64,000 nt of DNA from Crossaster papposus (Eukaryota; Echinodermata; Asteroidea; Velatida; Solasteridae). Under the pieces are notes generated by a model. It was given only the letters and a program-made list of their open reading frames with translations. It had not been told where the DNA came from and ran no database searches. A program made the translations under genes and the position numbers. This document shows, piece after piece, positions 31,814 to 42,268 of the stretch; position 1 is the stretch's first letter; each line of letters starts with the position of its first letter. The stretch lies in NCBI GenBank assembly GCA_037893245.1, contig JBAIAA010000607.1:62001-126000 (forward strand), given 5' to 3'.

Positions 31814-32616
31814 CTATTGTGTACTGTACTATGCCAATTTAATACACTGTACGCTGTTAATGGTATAAATTACTCAAAACATAAAAAAGGCAACTTGAAA
31901 CTCAAATTTCTCAGATTTTCAACAACGAAACCCAAAACTTCAACTCAAAACTGGAAATTTCAAAAAGTAAATCAATCCATAACGTTAAAGTGAACTTGAA
32001 AGTTAAATCAAATCTGAAAACTCAAAGACTCTAGTAGAATTGGCTGGGCAAAGATTTGATAAAAAATATGTAAAACAATAGAAATTGTGTTTTCAATACA
32101 AAGTGGCATTATAACATTTGAATTTGATGAACTGCAACGGAATAAAACTCTGTTTACACAAAATACCGGTATCTCACTGCCTCAAACACAAACATTCACA
32201 ATGCAAGAAACACTTGAATTTTTCAAGTTAAAACAAGGTGCCAAAATGACTATCAAAAATACATGATTTTAGCAAAAACCTTTACCAACACTTTTTTTTA
32301 CCCAAACTGCTGTCTGTCAGATTTCTTAAATTGTCAAACTTTTCAGCCTTGTCTACATGTACTGTACATGTAGCTTTAGGTGGAATTGCCTACGTATACC
32401 GGTACGTACCGGTATACACAAATCTAATCAATCTAAAAATATTTTAAATAACTTGCCCAGCCTCTAGGGCTGTTTCGAATTTTCGAATATCAACCAAATA
32501 TTTGAATACATGTAGCATTTGCTGGTTCAAATATTCACACACACAAAAAAAGATGCTGTAGGCTGGTACTACACAATGCCTTGTGCTTTTAGAAGAGAGG
32601 TATTTTGTCGCAGAGC
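31814..32616. other. Gene-free stretch
   Basis: AT-rich with many CTCAAA/AACTTGAA words at 31,870-32,025. A perfect 24-bp palindrome at 32,394-32,417 consists of GTATACCGGTAC followed by its exact reverse complement. No exon. Confidence 0.4.
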
Positions 32617-33016
32617 TTAAAGGGATCGTATACGTTTGGTAATTACTCCAAAAATGAATGGCAATAAAAACTGACTTGGTGAGAAGTACAGCAGCTTTGG
32701 ATAGTACATGTATAATGCATTTTTAGAAACTTTTCACTTCGAAGTACTGCGGTTATGCAAAAGGATATCACTTTTTATCCCCAAAAATTTGAATCTGAGA
32801 AGCGTTACTGCAGTGACGTTTCTCAGACTGTGTATTCCAATGCAGATTATTTTTCCGGCGTGGACATAACCGCTTTAGATTTTCGGCAATATCTCAAAAT
32901 CGCTACCACCTTTTGAAATGAAATTTAGTTAGTTTTATGGTATACCGGTATATCTATAACTATAGGATTGAAACAAACAATGGGTTCCAATTACCAAACG
33001 TGTACGAACCCTTTAA
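32617..33016. mobile_element. Family B TTAA MITE
   Basis: TTAA at both ends with long inverted termini: AGGGATCGTATACGTTTGGT on the left and AGGGTTCGTACACGTTTGGT (reverse complement) on the right, continuing into AATTACTCC / AATTGGAAC. The ends share the TTGGTAATT core with family A, so A and B probably use the same type of transposase. It directly precedes the LINE at 33.06 kb. Confidence 0.8.
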
Positions 33017-33061
33017 CAAATCCCAGGCCCGGACGGCGCCGGGACAACTACACCAGGGCTC

Positions 33062-34243
33062 GCAACTAGTTTCCAGTGCATTCTATCCTCACTTGGTGTC
33101 AGAGGGACAGCTCTAAATTGGTTTATTTCATATTTGCATGATCGCCAGCAGTCAGTGTGTATTGGTCAGACCAAATCAGAGCATGTACATGTAGAATGTG
33201 GTGTTCCACAAGGTTCTGTTGGAGGACCACTTCTCTTTTCAATTTATCTGAGTAGACTTGGTCATGTAATCAGCGATCACAATGTTAATTACCATTGCTA
33301 TGCTGATGATATCCAGTTATATGTTACCTTTAGTCCAAATCAAGATGATGCAATTTGTAATTTAAAGAAACTGGAACAATGCATTGAAGATGTTAGAAAG
33401 TGGATGGTGGTAAATTCTTTGCAACTTAACGATAGCAAATCCGAGTTCATTCTCTGTGGTTCTAGAGCACAATTGGCTAAGATTGATATTACTAGTATCC
33501 ATGTCGGAAATACAGTCATCACTCCTAAGGCATCCTGTAGAAATCTTGGAGTGATGATTGATTCTCACTTTTCAATGTCAAATCAAATTTCCAATGTCTG
33601 TAAGTCAGTTCGTTACCAGCTTCGTAATCTTGGTTTAATCCGTAAGTACTTGACAAGATCGGCCACAGAAAAACTGGTTCATGCACTTATATCATCTCGC
33701 CTGGATTTTTGTAACTCTCTTTTGTATCATTTACCTTCATCTCAAATTTCATGTCTTCAGAAACTACAAAACTGTGCAGCTCGTGTTGTAACTCGTTGTC
33801 CACGTAAAACTCACATTACACCTATTCTACATTCGCTTCATTGGATCCCTGTTCTACAACGAATTGAGTTCAAAATTCTTTTGACAATATTTCACATTCT
33901 ACATGGCTCTTCACCAACATACAACAGCAATGTAATTTTTAAATTACAGCAACATGGCACTCGTTGCCTTCGCTCTTCCAGTGCTTGCCAGCTGATAGTT
34001 CCACGTACCACCAACACTTGGGGAGATAGATCATTTTCACATGCTGGTCCATTCCTGTGGAACAAACTTCCCCAGGCCATCCGTTTACTTACAAGTCTCT
34101 CTGACTTTAAAATCGCACTAAAAACACACATGTTTAATTTTTTTTTGTCCTAAGTGTTATGTTTTTCATTGTTATGCGCCATGAGCGTCATTAATGACGG
34201 ATACCGGCGCACTATAAATATTCGTTATTATTATTATTATTAT
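33062..34243 (+). mobile_element. 5'-truncated CR1/L2-like LINE
   Basis: Contains the C-terminal half of a reverse transcriptase, a short 3' UTR with a two-part stem (GCGCC...GGCGC enclosing the palindrome CGTCATTAATGACG at 34,186-34,199) and an (ATT)n tail at 34,225-34,243. A 3' hairpin followed by a short microsatellite tail is typical of CR1/L2-type non-LTR elements. 5' truncation is the usual outcome of target-primed reverse transcription. Confidence 0.85.
33071..34153 (+). CDS. LINE reverse transcriptase, C-terminal fragment (frame intact)
   Basis: Open frame of about 360 codons without an authentic start. RT signatures in order: GTALNWFISYLHDRQQ near residue 13, GVPQGSVGGPLLF at about 44-56 (genomic 33,200), the catalytic CYADDIQLY at about 76-84 (YADD at 33,299-33,310), LQLNDSKSEF at 117-126, NLGVMID at 158-164, then the thumb-like tail with LISSRLDFCNSLLYHLP and HWIPVLQRIEFKI. 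It would have copied LINE RNA at a nicked target. The fingers, endonuclease and ORF1 are missing. Absence of stops or frameshifts suggests a young insertion. Consensus SVLGP is SVGGP here. The clade assignment is inference. Confidence 0.9.
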   Translation, partial: FQCILSSLGVRGTALNWFISYLHDRQQSVCIGQTKSEHVHVECGVPQGSVGGPLLFSIYLSRLGHVISDHNVNYHCYADDIQLYVTFSPNQDDAICNLKKLEQCIEDVRKWMVVNSLQLNDSKSEFILCGSRAQLAKIDITSIHVGNTVITPKASCRNLGVMIDSHFSMSNQISNVCKSVRYQLRNLGLIRKYLTRSATEKLVHALISSRLDFCNSLLYHLPSSQISCLQKLQNCAARVVTRCPRKTHITPILHSLHWIPVLQRIEFKILLTIFHILHGSSPTYNSNVIFKLQQHGTRCLRSSSACQLIVPRTTNTWGDRSFSHAGPFLWNKLPQAIRLLTSLSDFKIALKTHMFNFFLS

Positions 34244-34904
34244 ACCAACTATTGCACATTTTTTTTCAGAGAATCTAACCTAATAATCATGTACCGGTAC
34301 CAGAAAGGTAAACAGATCAGCAGGTACAAGCAACAACATTCTCCCACAAATAAAGTAACAAATTATCGTCATTCAGTAACTTTGTTTCCCCCTCCCCTCC
34401 ACCATGTTCAAATATTTTATAATAGAATATCATAACGCAGTTTTGAATAGCGAATACTAAATTTTTTGAAAATGAACAACCCTACATGTACCAGCCTTTC
34501 TGGGCATAGTACATTTTGGCAGCTTGCCATCTTGTAATCAGCTTCAATACTGGGCAGAAAATCACTTTTGACTTAAAACAGAACCTGCTACTGAAATCCC
34601 TCACAGGAAACTTTTAAACGGATGATTCACTGTCCCTTCATCAGCCTCGCGCAAAACAAAATACAAACTTCCTTGCAGTTTTATACAGGTTTGCACAGAA
34701 TCCCAAAAATATTCTTGTGACCAATCTTTAACCCCAGGCCACTACTATTCTCACGGGTCAACAAAGAAAAAGGTGTTCAGTTAAAATTTGAGCTCAGTGG
34801 GTCCTGGATGTGAAAGTCACCCAAGCTCACCAGGACGTGAATCAACAAAAGTATTGACAACCAATAAGTGCACCTTACATGTACCGGAATGAAAAATGAA
34901 AAAA
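34244..34904. other. Gene-free stretch
   Basis: No exon or element recognised; a poly-T and a few ACCGGTAC motifs only. Confidence 0.4.
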
Positions 34905-35005
34905 AAAAGCCTGATTAGATCTTGGAAGCAACGGGTTTAAACAAAATTCAACGATTTTGTGTGCACACTTTGGACAGCACCCCCTTCAGTTGTTTACCTT
35001 ATTTC
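34905..35005 (+). repeat. Interspersed repeat R2, copy 3 (right part)
   Basis: GATTAGATCTTGGAAGC, then ACAAAATTCAACGATTTTGT and GTGCACACTTTGGACAGC match 6,085-6,150. Left part missing. Confidence 0.65.
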
Positions 35006-35030
35006 TGCTGTGTGATACCAGTACCTCCTT

Positions 35031-35292
35031 TTAACCGGTTCGCGTCGGAGGATGTGAATGTATGTAATTGTTTCCGGAATTCGAAGTACCGGTAGATGAC
35101 GGTTAAACAGGTTACTATCCAGGCCAGAAAAATCTGTCAGCAACTGGCTCGCAGCGAGAGAGGATGGAAATATCAGGGTTTGCTACCCACAGATGCTGGT
35201 CTGATCCTGTCCCAAATTGAGGTTTGTGAAAAATCATTTCCTGCCTGGGCCTGGTCAATGCTAAAATAATCCCAGCATGAACTGGTTTTTAA
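35031..35292. mobile_element. Family T MITE, copy at 35.0 kb
   Basis: Starts TTAACCGGTTCGCGTCGGAG and ends GCATGAACTGGTTTTTAA. Interior includes TCTGTCAGCAACTGGCTCGC, CCACAGATGCTGGTCTGA and AAAATAATCCCAGC. Inverted relative to the 24.3-kb copy in its interior blocks. Confidence 0.75.
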
Positions 35293-35866
35293 AAATGGTG
35301 TTGATTTTTGCTTAAACTAAAGTGAAATGGGACAGATACATACAGTGTACAGTACCGGTACATACACAAACTTTTGTACATGTACGGTATCAAGAAAAAA
35401 TACAATAAACTTTTTGAGCAATTACTTTCGCCGAGAGACGATACCAAATTTTGCGTACAAACTGCTGCAGTAAGTCTGACTCTCTTGCGCCGTGTATGTA
35501 CTGTACATGTATGTACATGTACATGAACGAACAAACTAACGAACAAACTAACAGAAGGACATGGTACCATAAATGTTTAAGCTGCTTACCAGCAGCTATA
35601 AACAAGTAAACAACCACAACATTTTAAATGCTTTCTACATGAATACATACATGTACATCAACCTGTGTGCACATGTACCGGTACTTTTTTTGTACATGTA
35701 CATGTAGTGCTCAGATTTGTCAACGGTTCAATTTTCAAAAACAGTATTAACCTAGTCAGTTTCCCTGTTCATTTGAAGTGTTGTACATGTACAAACATTA
35801 ATGTTGCTAGTACATGTACATCATAACTTTGGGCTTGTACCGCAATTACAGGTTTTTGACTAGCCC
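35293..35866. other. Gene-free, TACATGTA-dense stretch
   Basis: Many ACATGTAC/ACCGGTAC strings at 35,330-35,720. A short direct repeat GAACGAACAAACTAAC occurs near 35,526. No exon. Confidence 0.4.
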
Positions 35867-35944
35867 CCTACCCCCCCCCCCCCTACCCCCCCCCCCACCC
35901 CCCCCCCCCCCCCCCCACCCCCCCCCACCCCCCCCCCCCCCCCC
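35867..35944 (+). repeat. C-rich tract, (C)n with TA/A interruptions
   Basis: About 78 bp of C broken by CTACC and CACC steps. The complementary G-rich strand could form quadruplex structure. Confidence 0.85.
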
Positions 35945-35983
35945 ATGCACGAGATATTGACTAAGTTGGAATACCGCAAGCAC

Positions 35984-36072
35984 AGAGCTTGATACATGTA
36001 GCTCAGCTGGTAGAGCACCAGAACGGCAATCCGGAGGTCAATCCGGAGGTCGCCAGTTCATGCCCCGCTCAA
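35984..36072 (+). repeat. tRNA-like sequence (SINE head or tRNA pseudogene)
   Basis: GTAGCTCAGCTGGTAGAGCA is a canonical A box with D-loop, and GGTCGCCAGTTCATGCCCC is a degenerate B box. Between them the 13-mer CAATCCGGAGGTC is tandemly duplicated. TACATGTA immediately precedes GCTCAG. No matching acceptor stem, so not a functional tRNA. Confidence 0.65.
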
Positions 36073-37184
36073 TGGGGGGTAACAATTCACTTTTGCATGG
36101 ATAATCGCAATACTAAAATTCCACAATACGGCATCATGATACAAATGTGTGTATTGTGATACATGTACATGTACATGTAGAGGCCTGATAGAGGCAGAGG
36201 ACAATAGGTTAAAAGAGCCATAAAATAACCTTTTGCACAAGGATATTTTGAACAAAATCATCACCAGTGTACATGTAGCTGTCCAACCGTATCAGGGTCT
36301 TTTCTACAGTATTGATTAATATTGACACACAAAGATTACAGGATATTAAAACAAAAAACATCCATTGGAGAATTACAAATTATATGTGATATACCGTAGT
36401 CAAGTATGAATTAAATATTAGAAATAAAACCAAACCCATTGGTTGTGGTGTTTGTTTATTATTAACTTAACTCTGAAGAATGCGCCCCTAAAATGGTGCT
36501 AAATATTGTGACATTTCCTCATGTCTCTCTGTTTCAGTCTCGGTATTAAACTAAACTGATGGTGTACGTCCCAGTACCAAGAGTTGAGTTTCCCTTCATG
36601 TACGGTAAATTAAAAAAAGATGTACATGTACTAATACATGTATGCAACTGCTGCAAGCTCACTTGTACACGCTGTCTGTTGTGAACACGGTTACCCTTGT
36701 AACTGTGTCTGTCAAAATGTTACGCGAGTAATCTCTTGGCAGATCAGAAAATCGAAGCCTAAAACTAAACTGGGTTTTAACAATTTAAATGAAAAGGGAA
36801 CACATTCTTTTGGTACATAGCATTATGGGGACAACCCATAGGGTTTGTGTGTAAACTGAAATCTCTCTAATCTCAAACTCAGAACACCCTACAATTCTAA
36901 AATTTTCAGGATCACCCTAATTTGTCCTCTTCTTCATTTTATTTCATTATACCGGTACCCTAACCCGATTTTACCTTGTTCTACCTTTACTGAACACCCA
37001 ACGCGCTATGGGGACTCGAAAATGTCCCCACTACTCGGTCTGTCTTTTCCAAACAAAAGAGCCTGTCCCCCTAACGCGGTGAGTGCCTACCCACAAAAAG
37101 GTTCACCAAGAAAATTAAAAAAAATTAAAAATTGAAAACAGCCGTTGGCTCGCAAGTCACGACCGCCGGTGCAGTAATAGCTTC
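36073..37184. other. Gene-free stretch
   Basis: No exon supported; a few GTACATGTAC palindromes near 36,160 and 36,620. Confidence 0.4.
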
Positions 37185-37426
37185 TTAACCAGTTCGCGCC
37201 GGAGGACGCGTATACACGCAGAATTTTTCAGAGACTCAAAATGGATTACGCATAAACACGCCACGCGCAAGGCCTGAAATGTTTTTCAGAAGCGAGCAAG
37301 GTCGAAAATGCGCGGGTGTGCTTCCCGGTACTATCAGCCTGAACCCGCCTCTAATCGAGTTTTGTTAAAAATAATCCCGAGACTCGGCTCGGGAATGATA
37401 AAATAATGCCGGCGCAAACTAGTTAA
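37185..37426. mobile_element. Family T MITE, best-preserved copy
   Basis: 242 bp from TTAACCAGTTCGCGCCGGAG to its inverted end (reverse complement TTAACTAGTTTGCGCCGGC). Interior landmarks: CATAAACACGCCACGCGCAA, CAGAAGCGAGCAAGG, TGTGCTTCCCGGTACTATC, AAAATAATCCCGAGACTCGG. Confidence 0.85.
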
Positions 37427-38218
37427 ACTGTACTTTCCAAAACAATCCAGGTGAGGATTCAACACTTACATACATGAATGATTTAACAATAATAGTTCAA
37501 CAAATGTTGATGCATATTTCTGTATGAAGATTTTTCTGTACCACCCCTTTTGGGGTAAACAAAGTTGGCTGTTTATGCCATGCGGTCTGTTGACAATACA
37601 TGTGTTATGTCGAAAACTCACTGCTGACTTGCTACGTGTCTGTTTTATCATGGTAAGTGCAGTGACAGTTGTCACAGTCTAATGTTAGTGTTCGGGGAAT
37701 GTAAACAAGGATGTTGTGCACTTTCTACAATGTACCAACTTTCCTCATGCATTGTTGCTCAAGACTTTATTGTGAAGCTTTATGCTCATTCAGTTACTAA
37801 TACATGTATTTTAATATCTGAATAATAGGGCCTACTTGCTGTTGAATATTTCAGTAGGCTAAAATATAGATCATTATAAATTTAGTCAGAATTTTATTTT
37901 TAGGTGGTGTTCTAAAATTGGGCACAAAAGCAGCCAGGTTTTCCCTAGCGTGATGCTGTAAACAAATCTTTAAAAATAAAATCCTAGTTAACAAAAAACA
38001 ATACAAAATACAAAAAATCCAGTTTCACATTATCTTAATCAATTAGTTTTGTTCACCAATTGTACTAGATCTCGAGTGTGAAAATCATCAAAATGTATGT
38101 GTTTTTCCACCCTAAAATTGCCTTTATTCTAGGCAGAATAGGGGCTGTTATCGCTTGGCATTACCATTTCTTGCTTTCTTTAACTACCGGTAGCTCTTAA
38201 TTAACTTTTGAAATTTAC
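37427..38218. other. Gene-free stretch (possible intron of the 38.2-kb candidate)
   Basis: No exon recognised in either direction. Would be the first intron if the minus-strand candidate exon is real. Confidence 0.3.
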
Positions 38219-38432
38219 CTTTGCCAATGTCAGCCTGCCCTGCAGGCTGGCTACTCCCCGAGCTGATGTAGACAGCTGTTCCTTCCTCCATCTCTGTCAC
38301 TCTGCAAGACGCAGTCAGGGTCTGGGCACCCCTGTCGTCACTCTTCCTTGAAAGACTGCCCCTTGCCTCCCTGACCTCTTCATCCCTCCCAGCTACCTCA
38401 GTGGACTCAGCTGATGTTCCAGCCGATGACAT
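38219..38432 (-). CDS. Candidate first coding exon, unidentified protein
   Basis: On the minus strand an ATG at 38,432 opens about 71 codons ending at a good donor (GGCAAAG then GTAAATTT, GT at 38,218-38,217), phase 1. The product is acidic and serine-rich: MSSAGTSAESTEVAGRDEEV at the start, RKSDDRGAQTLTA in the middle and EEGTAVYISSGSSQPAGQAD near the end. It looks like a disordered N-terminus, as in many nuclear regulators, but I cannot name it. A TATATAAA box 76 bp upstream of the ATG supports a transcription start near 38,480. No further exon was recognised. Confidence 0.5.
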
Positions 38433-38507
38433 CAGGACCAAGAGGGGAAGGAATTAAAAGCTTTCAACTCCAAACTGGCGGGAGGGTTGCTCTCATCACA
38501 GTCGGAG

Positions 38508-38515
38508 TTTATATA
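38508..38515 (-). promoter_or_regulatory. TATA-box-like motif upstream of the 38.2-kb candidate exon
   Basis: TATATAAA on the minus strand in GGACTATATAAACTCCGACTG; the same context occurs at 5,350-5,357. Confidence 0.45.
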
Positions 38516-38744
38516 GTCCAGATTTCCGTCAGGCGAGTTGCCCTGCGTGCTTGTGTACTAGTGGGCCACCTTTGGGACATTGTGAAACCGCAACCTGGAG
38601 TGTGAAAGATAAATACGTGTAATGTTGTTTTATATAAGAGCAGCATGCCAAAAAAAGTATCTGGTGTGGTGTAAAAGTGAAAGAGATGACACATGCCACA
38701 GGTCTAACCGATATGAATAACAAATATTGCACACAAAAAATAAG

Positions 38745-38815
38745 TTTGTAGCTTTGGGACTCGCGCTGTTCGCACTGGACTTATTGTCTCTGGACAAGTT
38801 ACATGTACCTTTGAA
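38745..38815. mobile_element. Family H fragment
   Basis: GACTCGCGCTGTTCGCACTG followed by GACTTATTGTCT and AAGTTAC matches the interior of the 45.0-kb copy at about 45,340-45,385. Confidence 0.6.
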
Positions 38816-39580
38816 AAGACTTGAATCTAGAAGGCTTCTTAAAAACATTACTGCCAATGTTCCATCATTTTTATTTCTTAATTTATCTGGCTTGACATCA
38901 GATTTATTACCCACTCCAGGCGATTAATATTCCTGCACAAAAATAAACTGAAGGCATTACACCAGTAAAACTATCTAAAATTTGCGGATTATTTTTGTTT
39001 TGGTCCTGCATGTTTTTGTCAGTGTCAGACCTAAATATACCAGTAGGAGGCAGGTCAAAAGGGTTCAAGTTCATTCAATCACCCACTTTAGACAGAATCA
39101 CAATATTTACATTATAAGCACTTAGCTTCACCCTATTATGCTGTATAATTTTGTGAAAATGGATGGGACACTAGAGAGAAAAACTTTAACCGGACCCACT
39201 GGGCCCTCAATTTAGCTTAGAAGCGGCAATTGTTGGAAAAACCTGACTACTATTTACTGCTAGTTCTAGTTTTATACTGAGTCTATACATTTTGTTTGCA
39301 ATTTGGTGTGTAAACGTGTACATAACATGTAACACATCCATGAACGGGTTTCCAGAGCTGTGGCTACGTCTATTGTCAGTTTGCTCACGCGTAATTGTAA
39401 TGGGCGAACACCTAGACAATAGCCATAGACATGAAATTCGGACACGGCCTTATCACCTAAAGAAAGTCAAGGAACCATACTACAAGAACAATTTTTGTGT
39501 CTTGCTTTATAGGGTTTTTACAAATATGATGCCAAATTTTAAAGAAATGAAACAACAATTCCAGTAAACCAAGTACTTTA
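38816..39580. other. Gene-free stretch
   Basis: No supported exon or element. Confidence 0.4.
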
Positions 39581-39989
39581 TTAACTCCCTCACGGCTTTT
39601 ACTAGAAAGTATCCTGAATCCACCACAGTCCACCAATTTTGGTTTGCAAAAACTGCTGGTGTCCTGAGTCCATCAGACTCCACCAGTATGCATTCTGGAG
39701 AGATCCTGAGTCCATCATAATCCACCAGCAAAAGTTTGATGGACTGTGACGGATTCAGGATACCTAGGTGGCATACAAAAAATTGCAGTGCGTTTCTCCA
39801 TAGAGTCCATCACAGTCCATCACCTAAATTTCTGTATCCTGAATCCATCAAACTCCTGCAGTAACGCTAGGCTTAAAATCCTCAATCTATCACACTCCTC
39901 CGGTTGTTCAATATGGAGGTATCCTGAATCCGCTAAAATCCTCCAAAACAGGAAATGGATTTTGATGGACTCAGGGTGGTTAGGGTTAA
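39581..39989. mobile_element. Family S element, copy at 39.6 kb (TCCATCA type)
   Basis: From TTAACTCCCTCACGG to GGTGGTTAGGGTTAA. Filled with variants of TATCCTGAATCCATCACAGT followed by CCA(C/T)CA, mostly forward, with inverted versions (TGATGGACTGTGACGGATTC near 39,738; TTTTGATGGACTCAGG near 39,960). No coding content. Confidence 0.6.
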
Positions 39990-40920
39990 AGGGTCCTAGA
40001 AATGTGGTTTTTATTAGTTTAAATGAAAGATTATAATAACTAATTCCCTGATTTTCAGTTTTACAAGTTTTATTTTTGGGTAATTAATATGAGGAAAAAA
40101 ATTAATAAAGTGCTTTGGGGGACCGGCCCCGCCCCTAGAATGAAGCTTATTAACATGTAAAATTTGCATAATTGTGACGTATGTTCGGGAAGACTTCGAC
40201 GTCGCGACCAGCGTGCCCGTGCATGCATGCATCATGTGCCACGCGTATCGATGCAAAATCATTCAGTCGATGGTTGACTCAAGTTATTGTCAAAGGAATT
40301 GTTCCGAGTTTTCTTATTTAAAAGAAGAATGCCAGCCAGATGTGTTGCTGCAGGTTCAGATGTAGGACCTGATGATACTGCGGATATTTCGTCCGATTCT
40401 GTGGAATATGCGCTCCCTGGCCCCGAACTGTCTTCACTCGGCATGTCTGAACAAAATCTGCTGCGTGCGTAACTCGGCGTGCATGGCATCTCGCATACAT
40501 GTTACATGTACAGTGTGTACAATGTACATTGTACATGTAATTTACGTACGCGGATTGCATGCTGCACGCACGCCGTGAAGCGGCATCGTACGGGGCTTAT
40601 CTTGTGTCCAGACGTATTGTCAGGTACCAGACTATAATTTTGTTTCTTTTGGGGGGTTGCCGAATGTTCGTCACGAACAGCGCCACCATTTGTCAGTGTT
40701 TGAACATGTGAATGAGGGGGCCAATTACATTTACGGTGATTAACCCCAATTAATGTCATTTTATACCATTTTATCACCCCTGGTCTTGTTACATGTACTT
40801 ACACACCAAGGCACATTTTAAATTATTAAACAGCAATTCTCCTCGAAAGGTCTGCGTAGAACCTTTAAGAAAATAAAAGTGTGGTTGGAAGGTAATAAAC
40901 AGTACCGGTATGTGTAAACA
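39990..40920. other. Gene-free stretch with overlapping short frames
   Basis: At 40,287-40,489 both strands are open: + MPARCVAAGSDVGPDDTADI and - MPSEDSSGPGSAYSTESDEI. Either could be a disordered N-terminal exon, but no splice or promoter evidence decides. ATGCATGCATC and GTACATTGTACATG palindromes lie nearby. Confidence 0.3.
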
Positions 40921-41937
40921 TACCGGTAGGATACACCCTTTCTATGCTTGAATTATCAGGAATGGGTGGATTTGGGGGGTTGTATTTTAAAGTAATTATC
41001 GTTTAACTGACCTGTCCGAAGTTTTACAATCACGGATGCTGAAAAAAAGTAAGAAAACCGGCCTTCGTTTTCAACCGGCGTTGGGCAGTGGTTCTTATGT
41101 TGTTCTTGTTTGTTTTCGCGATGGCCGCCCTTTTTTGGAACAATTATAGGATATCTACCGGTAGCGCAATCATTTTGCTGGATGCTTACAATGATTATTT
41201 GCTTTCAAATAAGTAAGACATTTCTTAATAATTCGATAGTAAAAATGTTGATATAAATAGTGTATCTTATAGTGACCTGTCACCACAATATGAGAGTAAA
41301 GTCAGAAAAATTGAAAATTGAGATATTGGTATTTTCAATTTCTTGAGAAAGAGAGCTGTTTAATGGTATAACACTTGGGCAATTTGCGATAAATACATTT
41401 TAAAGCGCTCCAGAAAGTCACGGGTTTCACAAAACGTGTTTGTGAGAAAACTTACTTATAAACATCTTAAACAAAACACACAAAAGATTGCCAAACAGGA
41501 CAAGTAAGGTTCAGTTGAGCATAGCAACGACTAGTTCTAATCATTATTTCTTCTTGAAACTTCCCACACATACAAACTATTGTAAAATCAACATATAATA
41601 TCAAAATTTCGAAAACGTGGCACAGTTACTGTACGAATACCTAATTGGCATATTTAATTACCGTGTTAATTAGACCACTGATGGACTTTAATCCAAACAT
41701 TAACTACGTAAGCACTACTCAACATCACGTAATTTAAGCGGTTTTCGATCATCTGATTGCACCCCAAAAATAGGAATATGTAGAGGAGGACTTGGGCTTT
41801 ACAAATTACGCAAAATCTCAAAATTTACCACCCCTTCATATTTTGACTTGGGATGGCCATTTCTCCAAATAATTACATTGTGCGACTTTACTCTCATTTT
41901 GTGGTGACAGGTCACATACATTACGATACCTTTATTA
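40921..41937 (-). mobile_element. Family A MITE, copy 12, split by element K
   Basis: Left part 40,921-41,271 is a reversed family A copy; its end AGTGTATCTTATA is interrupted by element K and a degenerate remainder (ATACATTACGATACCTTTATT) follows at 41,916-41,937. Two hexamer insertions: TACCGGTA at 40,921-40,928 in the terminal repeat, and at 41,156-41,163 in ATATCTAGCGCAATC. Confidence 0.75.
41272..41915. mobile_element. Element K, 644 bp, GTGACCTGTCACC ends
   Basis: Inverted ends of about 32 bp: GTGACCTGTCACCACAATAT and (reverse complement) GTGACCTGTCACCACAAAAT, both continuing into GAGAGTAAAGTC. ATA flanks both sides (41,269-41,271; 41,916-41,918). No transposase. Nested inside a family A copy. 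Confidence 0.85.
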
Positions 41938-41958
41938 CCAGTTTGAAGTCTGGATGCT

Positions 41959-41995
41959 GATAATGACCCGAGCCAAAGGCGAGAGGGTCATTATC
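41959..41995. repeat. Hairpin GATAATGACCC / GGGTCATTATC
   Basis: 11-bp perfect arms around the loop GAGCCAAAGGCGAGA. The loop resembles the inverse of the repeat P hairpin loop (CTCGCCTTCGGCTC), and both arms carry TAATGACC. Confidence 0.8.
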
Positions 41996-42268
41996 AAAGA
42001 CTTTGTTTTTCTAAATACCCCTCTAGCTAAATGTACATGTCCAGCTCGCGAGTAAGACGTAAACTGTTTGGAATTTAGAAATTTCAATGTCACTTGTAAC
42101 CATGGTGTATCAGAGACATACTGGTACATTGTAGATTCTTTGTGTCTCAGTTACACATGATAGTCCAAATTGAGTACAGTATCACACACTGTCCACAAAA
42201 TTGATGGAGAAAAAGTCACCAAATGGCAAGTCTAATAATCTACGGCACCTACATGTACTTGTACACAT

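Noticed and set aside
35984-36072. Functional tRNA gene
   Set aside because: A and B boxes are present but the acceptor stem does not pair, the anticodon arm is disrupted by a 13-bp duplication, and the B box is degenerate.
40287-40489. Coding exon (THAP-like MPARCVAAG on +, or an acidic N-terminus on -)
   Set aside because: The second zinc-ligand cysteine expected in a THAP domain is replaced by serine, and neither strand has convincing splice or promoter signals.
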